Below, piece by piece: positions 54,601-64,000 of a stretch of DNA of 64,000 nt. The notes under the pieces are model-generated. The model did no database searches. It saw only the letters and a program-made list of their open reading frames with translations, and was not told the origin of the DNA. The stretch covers positions 3,162,001-3,226,000 of the forward strand of contig JAMYGW020000001.1 of NCBI GenBank assembly GCA_025617375.2, read 5' to 3'. The DNA comes from Acarospora socialis. Taxonomy: Eukaryota > Ascomycota > Lecanoromycetes > Acarosporales > Acarosporaceae. Within the stretch, counting starts at the first letter, position 1, and each line of letters opens with the position of its first letter. The position numbers and the translations under genes are program-made.

Positions 54601-55429
54601 TGGAATGGATGAATCGATTGAACAAGATCGTACGTTACTGGAAGCTGCGCACCGCTGCGGACATAGAGCTGCTCAAGATGGTCCGTCACACGAATCTTGA
54701 GGAACTCCAAATCGATGAGGAGATGGAGTCATTTATAGGCCAATATGCCAGGAAATGGGAAGTCACCAGAGCGCAAGCCTCGCCCGAGTTGCACCACATG
54801 TGCGGCATTTCGTGCTGTCGTACCATCACTGTGAGTTTGGCTCTTGATTCCATCATTCCTGACGCTAAAAGCAAGTTCAGCTCTCCGGTGTATTGTTCCG
54901 GAAACCACGCAGGCACTCGACGTTTGTGCGCTGTGGTGTTATCCTCTGTGGCGGCCACCTCTTGGTCTTTCAGGGCTCGTTGCGCGGATATACAGGAGAG
55001 GAGCTTCCGTATACTCACAGCGAGCGGCAGAATGCGATTGACCTCAAAGATTGTTACATATACAGCGGTCTCGTGACCGAGAGTGATCTCCTCTACCAGA
55101 ACCAGACCTTTGACAGTAATCATCCGGGCCACCACGCGCTTCCTCGGATCTACTTAGGAGACGGCTGGACTTCATCAGATGAAGACACTACCACTTGCTT
55201 TGTGCTCTGGCATAGCAGGAGGACCACCTTTTTCAAGTCCAATGGAGGGAAAGAGGAAGGCAGGACACGGCAGCGCTTACGGACGGTCTCGCGATTGGGC
55301 GTTACTGGCCGAGCGATAGTGTTCAAGACGAGAAGTCGAACGGAGAGGGACCATTGGGTTATGAGCATCGGTACGGAGATCGATAAACTGCAGCAGGATG
55401 AGGAGATCAGGATCATCAACAAGCGGTGA
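51691..55429 (+). CDS. SPO71-like: Spo71/Mug56-like double PH-domain protein, 1114 aa
   Basis: Four exons: 51691-51786, 51849-53090, 53373-54830 and 54881-55429. Introns are 62, 282 and 50 nt; the long one has a perfect TACTAAC branch point at about 53355 and joins FSLQMYKTR to VIPAVEETH. In budding yeast Spo71 is a PH protein of the prospore membrane that acts with the VPS13 system during sporulation. Here the N-terminal block RRCFIGPIPEGWLKSNRKSW and the Ser/Pro-rich region (about 80-300, disordered) precede a basic domain (VKREKRRPGEIVKLERMLVR). The first PH-like domain is split by the long intron (about 430-520: TKVNLYSSLDKTVVVWLPWK, MRPRSAASSVEWYTFIRNAL). Then KKMGLAWKRYDRLEWIHGIN, and a second PH (EGFLVRLTSQRGRDQRFGKM to MEWMNRLNKIVRYWKL). 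The last exon holds a third PH-like strand set ending DHWVMSIGTEIDKLQ. Sporulation function is inferred. Confidence 0.82.
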
Positions 55430-55785
55430 TAGGTTCTTTCACATTGACATTGAGCGTGGCGTTGGTGGCTCGAAAATCAGAAGCTAGAGAGAAAGATCCG
55501 TCTAAACCCATGGCGGGAAAGTTTCGGCGTAATAAGGTGGTGTTTGGCTGGCGAGAGGATATTCTGCGGTGTAATCTAAGCAGTACTCTCAGGAGGTTAT
55601 ACCCCTGACAGACATTCAATCTCTTCACATCATTCACGCAGGCAGCAAAAGCCGGCCGAGGGATCACCAGTGTTCAGGTTCTTCAATTGTGCCTGGTATG
55701 ACTCTCGAGCTAGCTCTATATTCCTGCCATCGTATCGCACTTGCTTTGGAGAAGGGCCACACAATCCCCCGCACCTTCCCTACTA
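55430..55785. other. Convergent 3' intergenic region
   Basis: About 356 nt between the stops of the Spo71-like gene (plus) and IMP2 (minus). Nothing was recognised. Confidence 0.4.
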
Positions 55786-56412
55786 TCAAGCTTTTCGAAA
55801 TCTGCGATCTTTAGCCTCTTCCCATCCTTGGGAGCTCACTGCATAACTCGGTAGCCGACTTACTGGTCCGTAAGTGTTGCTATCCAACGTATTCCGCTCA
55901 TATTCCGGATGCTCTCCTTCCACCCACACATGCCCAAACGGCACCTTGGTCTGCGGGAACGGGTACGGTGCCCGCGTCACGACCGTGTCTCCTTCTAGGG
56001 CTACTATCCGCTTGATCGCCATTACTTCCGGGTGTTGCGGAGACCTATCAGAATCTCAAAATCAGTCCACCACCATTCCAGTCCTCCACAGAGAACTCTA
56101 TCCCCATCCGCTCTTAACCTATGCCCGGAACGGAACGCACCAAAACGCAACGATCGTGCCTCGCTTCAGTCCCACAGTAGGGTTGAACATGTGTACAAAC
56201 ACGGCCTCCTTCCTCGTCGAATTGTTGTAGTCGGTGTTTAGGAACGGGTACATGGATTGTCCGGTCACCCACATGATCTGGCCGACGTGGTCATGGAAGA
56301 TGATGAACATCGGATACCAAGTGAGCAGCGCGCCGATCTTGAGGAAGGTGGGTCGGAGTGGGGTGCGTTGAAGGGCGGACAGGAGGCGGGAGGTTCGGAA
56401 GAAGGAGGCCAT
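55786..56412 (-). CDS. IMP2: Mitochondrial inner membrane protease subunit 2 (Imp2), 176 aa
   Basis: Two exons on the minus strand: 56412-56141 and 56044-55786, with a 96-nt phase-2 intron. The join gives GTIVAFW-SPQHPEVMAIKRIV. Imp2 is the serine/lysine-dyad peptidase (S26 family, like bacterial signal peptidase) that works with Imp1 in the inner membrane to cleave sorting signals such as that of cytochrome c1. The nucleophile is S53 in VTGQSMYPFLN and the general base is K102 in AIKRIVALEGD. A single N-terminal transmembrane helix (IGALLTWYPMFIIFHDHVGQ) anchors it. The C-terminal FGHVWVEGEHPEYERNTLDS is the conserved substrate-side box. Length is one residue from yeast Imp2 (177). The first ATG is 56412; a GTG 30 nt upstream in frame is not needed. 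It is divergent from the dehydrogenase gene, 264 nt away. Confidence 0.95.
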
Positions 56413-56676
56413 CCTAGAGCGGAACGCCTTCCGCGTGTTCACCGGGTTTGCGGTTGCGAGCGGGATGCTCGAGGTGAGATGTTAACCGGCAGATTCCGCT
56501 GTCGTCGCTCAGGCTTGCCAAGACTCTCGGCACAGCTATCCTTATCGTGCCACGCTACGCTTATCTTAGTTCCCGCTACTCCACACTCCGCGATCACTTT
56601 GGCCCGAGCAAGCCTACATGTTATCCAGGGTGATAGCACCCACTCATGTAGAAAATGTTCGCCTACGATTCTTACG

Positions 56677-57857
56677 ATGTCTCCAAGCACGGTACAGAAT
56701 GGTCAGCGCACCTTCAAGGTCGCTTCTATCCCCGCCGATGGCATCGGACCTGAGGTCATTTCCGCAGGCATCCAAGTCCTGGACAAACTAGCTTCGGTCT
56801 TAGGAACGTTCTCGTTTGACTGGGAGCACATCGATTGGAGTAGTGAGACCTACAAGAAACATGGCTATTACATTCCTCCGGGTGGGCTTGAGAAGTTGAA
56901 GAAGTTCGACGCCATTCTCTTCGGCTCCGTGGGCGCGCCGGGTAAGACTTTCCTCTCTTGAAGGTTTATCCCATGAAGCTGTAGCTTCGGACATCACTGA
57001 CAGGCTCTGCAGACGTACCAGATCACATTTCTCTCTGGAGTCTTCGTCTCGCAATCTGCCAACCGCTCCAACAATACGCCAATGTTCGCCCCACAAAAGT
57101 CCTCCGAGGCACCTCCTCCCCGCTTAAGAATTGCGGCCCTGGCGACCTCGACTGGGTCATCATCCGCGAAAACACGGAAGGCGAATATGCAGGTCAGGGC
57201 GGACGGACACACATTGGCCAAAGCTGCGAAGTCGCGACAGAAGTCGCCATCTTTACGAGACACGGCGTCGAAAGGTTAATGCGGTTCGCTTTCGAAACCG
57301 CCAGGCTAAGACCGAGGAGAAAAATCACGGTCGTCACGAAAAGCAATGCGCAGCGGTACGGGCTGGTGCTCTGGGACGAGGTCGCGGCTATTGTAGCGAA
57401 GGACTTCCCGGACGTGGAGTGTGACAAGATGCTCGTGGATGCGATGACAACTCGAATGGTGCTCAAGCCGGAGACGCTGGACACGATCGTCGCGACCAAT
57501 TTGCATGCAGATATCTTAAGCGATCTTGCGGCGAGCCTGGCTGGGAGTATTGGCATTGCTCCGACGAGTAATCTGGATCCTACGAGAACGTATCCGAGTA
57601 TGTTCGAGCCGATTCACGGCAGCGCGTTTGATATAACGGGCAAGGGGATTGCGAATCCGGTGGCTACGTTCTGGACCGCGGCTGAGATGGTTAGGTGGCT
57701 TGGGCAGGTAGAGGCTGCTGATGGGTTGTTGCATTGCGTGGAGAATGTTTGTGAAGCGGGTATTTGTACGAAGGATCTGGGCGGCAAGGCGACGACGAAG
57801 GAGGTGACGGAAGCGGTGTGTCGGGAGATTGAGAAGGAGTTGGGTAGGAAGAAATAG
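56677..57857 (+). CDS. Tartrate/isopropylmalate-type dehydrogenase, 369 aa
   Basis: Two exons: 56677-56941 and 57013-57857, with a 71-nt phase-1 intron; the join gives FGSVGAP-DVPDHISLWSLR. The protein belongs to the beta-decarboxylating dehydrogenases (isopropylmalate/isocitrate family). IPADGIGPEVISAGIQVLDK is the N-terminal block, IRENTEGEYAGQGGR the substrate loop, and NLHADILSDLAASLAGSIG with FEPIHGSAFDITGKGIANP the NAD-binding signature. The WSLRLAICQPLQQYANVRP stretch and ENTEGEYAG context are those of tartrate dehydrogenase/decarboxylase (TtuC) rather than Leu2, and Leu2-specific inserts are missing. The likely reaction is NAD-dependent oxidation, with or without decarboxylation, of tartrate or D-malate in the cytosol; substrate is inference. 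The C-terminus ELGRKK lacks a PTS1 tripeptide. Confidence 0.88.
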
Positions 57858-58118
57858 AAGAGTCGGCTGATAGATTGCATTTCGCAAATACAAGCCACCG
57901 CACTGAGTGGCTGTCGTTGAATTGTGTGGACCCATTAAATAACACTTTGTTGCCCTTGATCTCTAGACTCGACTAAAATGGTTGTGCATGGAATGTTGAG
58001 GGGCTTAGCGTAATGTGGAAACCCCTCCATCGCCGCTTGCAGCCTTGAGAGCTGTCCAAGAGGACAAACACGACTCAAACTCATATCAGCAGCCAAATCG
58101 CGACTCCTCGAGCAACAC

Positions 58119-59185
58119 ATGCCCCTCAAAGCCAAGAAGATGGCAAGGCACCTGCTTCCTTCGTTTGAAATCCCTACAATTGCCCTCCTCTACATGATCG
58201 GTCGCCTCCAGCCAAGCTCTACGGCAACAACAAACACACCCAGTCAAATATACAACAACAAAATCGCCTATATCCGCAACGACATGACGATAATGCACGT
58301 TGACGCCATTGTCAACGCCGCCAATAGGTCCCTCCTCGGCGGCAGTGGCATCGACGGCGCAATTCACAAGGCCGCCGGGCCCGACCTTGTTAAAGAGTGT
58401 CGCACGCTCAACGGCTGTGAGACGGGTAGCGCTAAGATCACGGGCGCCCACAAACTACCGTGCAAAAAAATCATCCATGCTGTAGGACCAAATTGCAAAA
58501 CTATCGGAATATCTAAAGCGCGGCCGCTGCTGCAGAGCTGTTACCGCACATGTTTGGAGCTGGCGGTAGCGAACAACCTGCGGAGCATTGCTCTCCCGTG
58601 TCTGAGTGCCGGTATCTACGGTTACCCAACGGAGGCCGCGGCGGAGACGGCGCTCGAGGAGGTGAGAACGTTCCTGGAGAGCGGGAAGGGAGACAGCTTA
58701 GAGCAGATTGTGTTTTGCGTCTTCACGAACCAGGATCAGGCGGCGTATGACAAGTTGATACCGTATGTCGTGTCCACCAACTTTGAGACTGAGACCTTAT
58801 ACATGCGGGCTCATACTGATTCTCCGGGCTGACTCCAAACAGCAAAATCTTTCCCCCAACCAAAGCGGACCTCCTGATTGAGGATGAGCAACCGCAACGA
58901 GGAGCTCATGAAGGTGCGTTGCTGGCGGAGATGCCGGCCCCGCCGTCCTTCGACCCGGCGTATCGGGGCCAACCGTACGCTAAGAAAGTCAAGGTCGCCC
59001 ACGTTGACACTGACGACGATTGGGAGTCGATCGAGAAGCCGGACTCAAATGCGACGGAGGACAAAGAAATGATCACAGTCACGGGAGCTGAGGCCCGGAA
59101 CGACGCTGCGGCTAGTGATGATCTAGGAACGGCGCCTGGTGGTGGTGGTGGTGGTTATTCGAATAGCCTCATGAAGGACTGGTGA
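58119..59185 (+). CDS. Macrodomain (ADP-ribose/O-acetyl-ADP-ribose deacetylase type) protein, 328 aa
   Basis: Two exons: 58119-58762 and 58843-59185, with an 80-nt phase-2 intron; the join gives YDKLIP-KIFPPTKADLL. The macrodomain spans about 44-225. Its marks are IVNAANRSLLGGSGIDGAIH (about 64-83), AAGPDLVKECR, GCETGSAKITGAHKLPCKKI, HAVGP, and LPCLSAGIYGYPTEAAAETA. This is the MacroD/YmdB branch, whose members remove ADP-ribose from acidic residues and hydrolyse O-acetyl-ADP-ribose, a by-product of sirtuins such as the one encoded at 18334. The C-terminal 100 residues (Asp/Glu-rich, with GGGGGG) are low complexity. The start at 58119 is the first ATG in frame; a second at 58140 is possible. 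The first 43 residues have no clear targeting signal. Confidence 0.92.
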
Positions 59186-60403
59186 TGGAGGGCATCTATT
59201 CAATGTCCAGGTGTTGGCGTCATGCTGGTTTATTTGGGTCGGCGAAGCGCCACCGAGGGCGTCCATTACATGGGACTTAGTCCGCACTTGCTTGAGGCGG
59301 AGAATATGGCGTTAAGCAAGGTACAAAGCTTTTGAGGGATAGACCAGGGCGTTTGAGTACAGAGCTAGTGCCTGGTTGTAAGGGGTGTTCACTGTCTGCT
59401 GGGAAGCGATACCCATACATTGCAAGATATTAAACAATTGCTTTCTGCTCGTGCTACCGAGGACAAAGTGTGCTGAATTCGTTAGTCGGACTCGATTGAC
59501 ATGCTGTGATGTCTGAAATACATATATATCTATGATCGCCAAGTTACATATAACAACAATCCCATTGCATGTGACGACGGGGCCATCAATTTATGAGTGA
59601 ATTTGTCTGAATCGCTTGAATCAGCAATTATTTTCAGTATAATATTAATATTCATGCAGGGTAACCGTCGGGCCGGCCTGACCCTAACCCGACCCGTGGG
59701 CCAATCCGGGTCCACATATATACTATTATTAGAAATTTTGTGCCTCTATTCAAAGATCTAGGGCTACCTCCGTAGATTCGTTGGAACTAAAGCGTTAGAT
59801 ATACTATATTTAGTATGGGCGGATTGCCAAGCCTGACCCGACCCGACCCGACCCTGACCCGACCCGATGGCCACCCTACATGAAAGATCATATATGCAAG
59901 ACTTGAGACTGAGACTAAACAGCATGCAAATATGATCAGATCTATGACATATGCAGAAGATCCAGAGACTGATGGAAGTATTCAGTTAGCTCTTATAAGA
60001 ATTATAATTCTGAACTGAATTCAGAAAAGAAGAATTATAAGTCTGTGTATATGTCTGAGCTAGATCTAGAGGAGGACTACTATCCAGATGACTATTAATC
60101 TACAGCATTGGCAGCTTTTTAGTGATATATCTTAAGAAAATGTGCCTACGTAGTAGCACTTCAAACTGGTCGTTACACCCTGCGCAGAGCTGCCCAGGCA
60201 AGTCCGGAGTGACTCCCAAATTGAGTCAAATTGAGTCATATGCATGCATTATTAAGGTAAGCTGCATGACACACCATCCTCGCTGTCGAGTCTGCTGAAC
60301 TAAGGTAGTCAGTATATATTGTGAAGAGTGCGCCGCTATCTTTTCGTCTGAGTGTTCAGAAGATTGCAGCTTCTACCAAGATTCGGTGGGAAATCAGCAA
60401 ATC
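59186..60403. other. AT-rich intergenic stretch with repeat relics
   Basis: About 1.2 kb between the macrodomain and glutathione transferase genes. It contains the 222-bp hAT-like element (59657-59878). Just beyond, at about 59930-60100, is AT-rich sequence whose frames read AEDPETDGSIQLALI and YMSELDLEEDYYPDDY and then stop; these look like relics of an element's coding region but are too short to name. Confidence 0.5.
59657..59878. mobile_element. 222-bp hAT-like MITE with GACCC subterminal repeats
   Basis: The left end begins CAGGGTAACCGTCGGGCCGG. The right end, read on the minus strand from 59878, begins TAGGGTGGCCATCGGGTCGG. The two match at 15 of 20 positions, mismatches being mostly transitions. 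Inside each end are tandem GACCC/GGGTC units (59674-59712 and 59837-59870), the arrangement of many hAT-superfamily transposons. Both flanks carry CATG (59653-59656 and 59879-59882), which is either a short target-site duplication or, being a palindrome, part of the terminal repeat. hAT elements usually duplicate 8 bp, so the class is uncertain. No coding capacity. Confidence 0.65.
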
Positions 60404-61210
60404 ATGGCGACATCATCAAACCCAATTCGTTTCTTCGACATTGCCTCAGCGCCACCAAAGCGAACCTATGCTCCAAATCCCTGGAAAACGCGGTATACAC
60501 TCCACATTGCTCATCGACGGCCGATTCCGTACTGACATCTACGCTCCCTCAGCTACGCCTTGAATGTCAAGTCTGTGCCATACCAGACGGAGTGGGTCGA
60601 GTTGCCTGACGTCAAGGCAACGCGCATGGCACATGGCGTCGCTCCTGTGCGCAAGCTCCCCGATGACAGCGACTTCTACACGCTGCCAATGATCCACGAT
60701 GCAGCGACGGGTACCTATGTCGGCGATTCGTTCGATATCGCTGTCTACCTCGATCAGAGGTACCCGCAAAGCGGTTCGCGTCTCTTTCCCCCAGACAGCA
60801 TTGGCATACACCGCGTGTTTAACGCGCATGTGGATGCTCTCTTCACGCGGCACGTTGTTCTCTGCTCCGACGGGATCCCATTCAATCCAGAGACTGCGGA
60901 AGCCAGCAAGGCCGAATTCGTGCGCCGGCTGCACGTCAGTAGCTGGAGTGATCTTGTCATAGAGGGAGAAGCACGACTAAAGATGGTTGAGGATTTCAAG
61001 GCCGAGATGGAAGAGTTCGCAAAGTTGTATCGATATGACAACGGTCCATTCCTTGAGGGCGAGACCATGTCCTATGCAGACATCATTGTTGGCGGCTGGC
61101 TGGGGATGTTGAAGACAACGCTTCCGGAGTGGGAGCAGGTATGCGAGTGGCAGGGTGGACGGTGGAAGCGACTCCATGAGGCATTGGATCAATGGGCAGA
61201 CTTGAAATGA
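60404..61210 (+). CDS. Glutathione S-transferase-like protein, 248 aa
   Basis: Two exons: 60404-60492 and 60553-61210, with a 60-nt phase-2 intron; the join gives NPWKTRYALNVKSVPYQTEW. The N-terminal thioredoxin-like domain holds RFFDIASAPPKRTYAPNPWK, YQTEWVELPDVKATRMAHGV and LPMIHDAATGTYVGDSFDIA with the Asp-Ser (DS) pair that binds the glutathione gamma-glutamyl group. The helical C-terminal domain follows: VYLDQRYPQSGSRLFPPDS, then FLEGETMSYADIIVGGWLGM. This is the fungal GTT1/Ure2p-like group, often annotated as GstA-like. The likely role is glutathione conjugation in the cytosol; substrate unknown. There is no clear catalytic Ser/Tyr/Cys of the classical classes at the N-terminus, so activity is not assured. 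Between 61211 and the next gene, nothing further was recognised. Confidence 0.85.
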
Positions 61211-61884
61211 TTGAAGTTGAGCTGGGCGTTATTTTTTGCTTTCAAACCGTGGTTACGGCGCTAATCAAAAGAGGAAGTGGGAGAAGTTCAGTTGGTCGAT
61301 ATCATACTGGTAAATACGATACATTCGTAGTGAGATGTCCAATGAGTGCAGATAATGCGCACATCCCTTTCCCTGCATCTGACCATCTCGAATTGTCTGA
61401 ATAATACGTACAGAAGGTTAATCAATGTATTTTGAAGGCCGCTGCTACTAGAACAAATTAGTAGTGCTTACTTTACGGTGCTAAGGTATGGAGAGGGTCC
61501 CTGGTCAAGCATCATGCCGTTAAATGGGATTCAAAGTGTCGTCAGCCGTCAGCACTACACCGTGAAATTCCTAATCAACAGAAACTGCATACTTAAAAGC
61601 TTTAGAGATTACAAGTGGAGGAATGTATCGTACTCCTAATATGACGGCGAGGCTTTTTGGGCTCTAGGTCACCGTAGCGTCATGCTCTCCGGAGGATCGT
61701 TACTCCGTATACCGCCAGATTTCATGGACTCTCAATTGCTGAGCAGGAGAATCAAGGTCTGTCCTTTCACAACAGATTTGCCACCTCGTGTTGCTTCTCA
61801 TGGGTTTCCAGTGTTCTTAGATTCATTCTCTTGTGGCACCTCTGCGACTTTCTGTTCGCCCTCCACTTACCTCTTATCGGCATC
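61211..61884. other. Promoter/leader region of the P5A-ATPase gene
   Basis: About 670 nt. An ATG at 61682 opens a frame that runs without a stop through the first intron of the next gene and joins its coding frame. If the mRNA started upstream of 61682, this frame would be an overlapping upstream frame after splicing, or an 88-residue N-terminal extension without splicing. Confidence 0.45.
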
Positions 61885-64000
61885 ATGTAAGCTTCCGCGT
61901 GGCCTTAACACAGAATATGGAGAATTACTGACCTTTGAACGAAGGCCGCAACTTGTCGATAACCCGCAGATACAGTCCGCGACTCTGCATAATCCGCTGC
62001 CTGTCTACCTGCATGCCTATGTCTGGCCGTTCCTCCTGGTCTGGCCCGTCTTCCTTGCGGTGTACTTCTCGCCCGAACGTTACGATACATACATTCACGG
62101 CTCTGAATGGACCTTCGTCTGGGCTGGCTCGATCTTCACAACCCAAGCTCTCACTTGGTTAGCGACCAAGTGGAACGTCAATATTGATGCGCTCTTCACC
62201 TCAACCAAGGCAACGTCCGTCGACCATGCGCAGCTCATCAAGGTCCTTCCCGTGACAAATGCTGGCTCGGCGGAGATATGCAGGCTTATAAAGGACAAAG
62301 TAGGCGTTCCAAAGTATGAAACTGGTAATTCTAGCTAACCCTTGCCTGCAGAGTGACGGAAAGCAAGATATATCTTTCTTGTTTCAAAAACGCCGGTTTC
62401 TCTACAACTCCGAGACGAGGAGCTTTGCGCCACTCTCATACGCGCTTGATGCTGAACCAAAGCCACTGATCGAGTCATTTCAGCGATCTCGTGGTCTCAG
62501 AACCCAAGCGGAGATTCAGCGTTTACGGCAATACTATGGAAACAATACGTTCGACATACCAGTGCCCACCTTTATGGAGCTCTTTAAAGAGCATGCGGTG
62601 GCGCCTTTCTTCGTTTTCCAGATCTTCTGTGTTGGCTTGTGGCTATTGGACGAATACTGGTATTACTCCCTCTTTACCCTGTTCATGCTGGTTGCTTTCG
62701 AGAGCACCGTGGTATGGCAGAGGCAGCGGACGCTGAACGAGTTTCGTGGAATGAGCATCAAACCGTATAGTATCTGGGTTTTTCTAGAAAATCGGTGGCA
62801 AGATGTGCTGAGTGATATGCTGCTTCCTGGTGATCTGGTATCGGTTGGGCGGACAAAAGAAGACAGTGGTGTCGCTTGTGATATGTTGCTTGTTGAAGGC
62901 AGCGTCATCGTCAACGAAGCTATGCTCTCCGGCGAAAGTACGCCGCTGCTGAAGGATTCTGTCCAACTTCGACCCGGAGACGCCCGGATCGAGCCAGAAG
63001 GACTTGACAAGACTGCATTCCTTTACGGAGGTACGAAGGTCCTGCAGGTCACACATGGCAATGTCAGCGAGTCTGGTCCGGACACCGCACCATATCTTGC
63101 TTCAGATATGGAACCCCCACCCGACAACGGTGCGCTGGCCGTGGTCGTCAAGACTGGCTTCGAAACCAGCCAAGGAAGTCTGGTGCGCACGATGATATAT
63201 TCTACCGAGCGAGTCTCTGCAAACAACGCTGAGGCTCTTCTATTCATCCTCTTCTTGTTGATATTCGCCATCGCAGCGTCATGGTATGTTTGGCAAGAGG
63301 GCGTAGCGAAAGATCGGAAGCGCTCGAAGCTGTTACTGGATTGCGTCCTTATTGTCACGAGTGTTGTACCTCCTGAGTTGCCCATGGAGTTAAGCTTGGC
63401 AGTCAACACAAGTCTTGCTGCACTGAGCAGATACGCCATATTCTGCACAGAGCCGTTCCGGATACCGTACGCTGGCAGAGTCGATGTTGCTTGCTTCGAT
63501 AAAACCGGAACCCTGACTGGGGAAGATCTTGTTGTGGATGGGATTGCGGGCCTAACTCTTGGGCGCACAGATGTCAAAGTCGAGATGGATGGTGCACATA
63601 GCCAAGTCACCCCTGTTGTCGAAGTCCCCATAGAGACCACCCTGGTCCTTGCGACAGCTCATGCGTTGGTCAAGTTGGATGAAGGAGATATTGTCGGCGA
63701 CCCCATGGAGAAAGCAACTTTGGCCTCCTTAGGTTGGACGCTCGGACGCAGCGATACTCTAACCAGCAAGGCTCTCGCATCGGCCAAAGGAGCTTCTTAC
63801 GCTACCAGCGCCGATACTGTACATATCAAGAGACGATTCCAGTTCTCTTCCGCACTCAAGAGGCAAAGCTCAGTAGCAACTGTAGTAACTACGAATCGCC
63901 ACACTTCGAGGAGAACCAAGGGCACCTTTGTCGGTGTGAAGGGCGCTCCCGAGACTATACGCAAGATGTTGAGAAGTACGCCACCGAACTACGAAGAGAC
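61885..64000 (+). CDS. SPF1: P5A-type P-type ATPase Spf1 (ER), 5' part, truncated by window end
   Basis: Exons: 61885-61886 (AT of the start codon), 61945-62299 and 62352 onward; introns are 58 and 52 nt. The spliced start is MPQLVDNPQIQSATLHNPLP, matching the conserved P5A N-terminus. About 668 residues of an expected 1300 are present. Spf1 is an ER P-type ATPase that removes mislocalised mitochondrial tail-anchored and other helices from the ER membrane and affects ER lipid and ion homeostasis. Seen: two N-terminal membrane segments (LHAYVWPFLLVWPVFLAVY, SIFTTQALTWLA), LFQKRRFLYNSETRSF, VPTFMELFKEHAVAPFFVFQ, the actuator motif VNEAMLSGESTPL, the P5A-specific PPELPMELSLAVN in the fourth helix, and the phosphorylation site DKTGTLTGE with D502. 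The frame is open to the last base. Lack of a transmembrane P4 PEGL motif, with PPELPMELS in its place, rules out other P-type classes. Confidence 0.93.

Overview
The window is nuclear DNA of a filamentous ascomycete (Pezizomycotina). The signs are small GT-AG introns (about 47-112 nt, one of 282 nt), a HET-domain gene, a fungus-specific translation elongation factor 3, a Spo71-type sporulation protein and an APSES cell-cycle factor. Dothideomycetes is my best guess, from overall protein feel only. No rRNA, tRNA, CRISPR or prokaryotic feature was seen. I assembled splice structures by hand from reading frames, splice sites and family motifs.

Layout. Positions 1 to about 16.1 kb are accessory DNA: degraded coding remnants, a small membrane-protein gene that appears frameshifted (3748-4628), one intact HET heterokaryon-incompatibility-type gene (5698-7845, minus) and an 8.3-kb stretch with no convincing gene. 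From 16.1 to 36.4 kb lies a conserved block: a fungal family of unknown function often mislabelled as a prenyl synthetase, an Hst3/Hst4-like sirtuin, a glycine-zipper protein, elongation factor 3, a secreted single-pass membrane protein, a TTC27/Emw1 TPR protein and a Vac1/Pep7 FYVE protein.

The 36.4-39.5 kb interval is a second accessory island. It is bounded by a 35-bp inverted repeat (36591-36625 and 39436-39470), carries at least two smaller MITE-like elements, and contains one predicted small secreted protein with eight cysteines (37745-38223, minus), an effector-like candidate not visible as a single open frame.

From 39.5 to 64 kb conserved genes are dense: siroheme synthase Met8, a METTL16-type RNA m6A methyltransferase, a GNAT acetyltransferase, an LYR-motif protein, Mbp1, a Gfa/CENP-V enzyme, a glycolipid transfer protein, a Spo71-like double-PH protein, the mitochondrial inner membrane protease subunit Imp2, a tartrate/isopropylmalate-type dehydrogenase, a macrodomain protein, a glutathione S-transferase and the 5' half of the ER P5A-ATPase Spf1, cut by the window end. 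A 222-bp hAT-like MITE lies at 59657-59878.

There is no single pathway cluster; the genes are mostly independent housekeeping functions. The items most worth a second look are the inverted-repeat-bounded island with its secreted cysteine-rich gene, the SPF1 start codon that appears to be split by an intron (the unspliced form reads ATG-TAA), two MluI boxes flanking a CCAAT box in the region between the LYR gene and MBP1, an 11-nt microexon in the METTL16 homologue, and the MITE relics.
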